A stretch of 5,610 nucleotides of DNA. It comes from Vibrio sp. (GTDB lineage: Bacteria; Pseudomonadota; Gammaproteobacteria; Enterobacterales; Vibrionaceae). This document shows, one piece after another, positions 5,587 through 5,610 of this stretch. Below the pieces are notes generated by a model, which saw nothing but the letters and a program-made list of their open reading frames with translations, searched no databases and was not told the DNA's origin. Each line of letters opens with the position of its first letter. The first letter of the stretch is position 1. The position numbers and the translations under genes were made by a program. The stretch spans positions 1-5,610 of the forward strand of contig SLFB01000178.1 of the NCBI GenBank assembly GCA_007124475.1, written 5' to 3'.

Positions 5587-5610
5587 TCATTATTCATTTA
5601 ATAATCTGAA

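Noticed and set aside
5569..5601. Ten-codon ORF after the rightward promoter (ATG at 5569)
   Set aside because: It would be leaderless with no ribosome site and resembles no known leader peptide.

Overview
The window looks like an ordinary stretch of a gammaproteobacterial chromosome. The family assignment is most likely Vibrionaceae or a close relative. This rests on remembered similarity of the AmtB and PII proteins to Vibrio homologues, the 7-1-7 Fur operator and the moderate base composition; I cannot fix the genus. It holds two convergent transcription units, one for nitrogen sensing and ammonium transport and one for ferric iron import. I see no mobile element, CRISPR array, tRNA or rRNA.

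Left part (1-1546, + strand): the last 78 codons of a PII signalling protein (glnK type) are followed after 27 bases by a complete amtB ammonium channel gene. A strong intrinsic terminator with a 12-bp perfect stem, GAAA loop and six T residues closes this unit. GlnK plugs AmtB when nitrogen is plentiful, so the pair is the standard glnK-amtB module.

Right part (1545-5586, - strand, read right to left): fbpA (periplasmic binding protein), fbpB (fused double-domain permease) and fbpC (ATPase) form a three-gene ferric iron ABC importer. fbpB and fbpC overlap by ATGA. fbpA and fbpB are separated by an unusual 226-base spacer that holds an attenuator-like hairpin and two further inverted repeats. 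fbpC ends inside the T-run of the amtB terminator, so the two units are tightly convergent.

The right edge is a control region. A perfect 19-bp palindrome (5551-5569) contains an exact 7-1-7 Fur box. It covers the -10 of a good leftward promoter for fbpA and also the -10 of a good rightward promoter that points out of the window. This predicts iron repression of fbpABC and of an unseen divergent gene.

I did not find a convincing novel system. The observations most worth checking are the shared Fur operator with its divergent promoter, the non-canonical iron-ligand positions in FbpA, and the structured fbpA-fbpB spacer.
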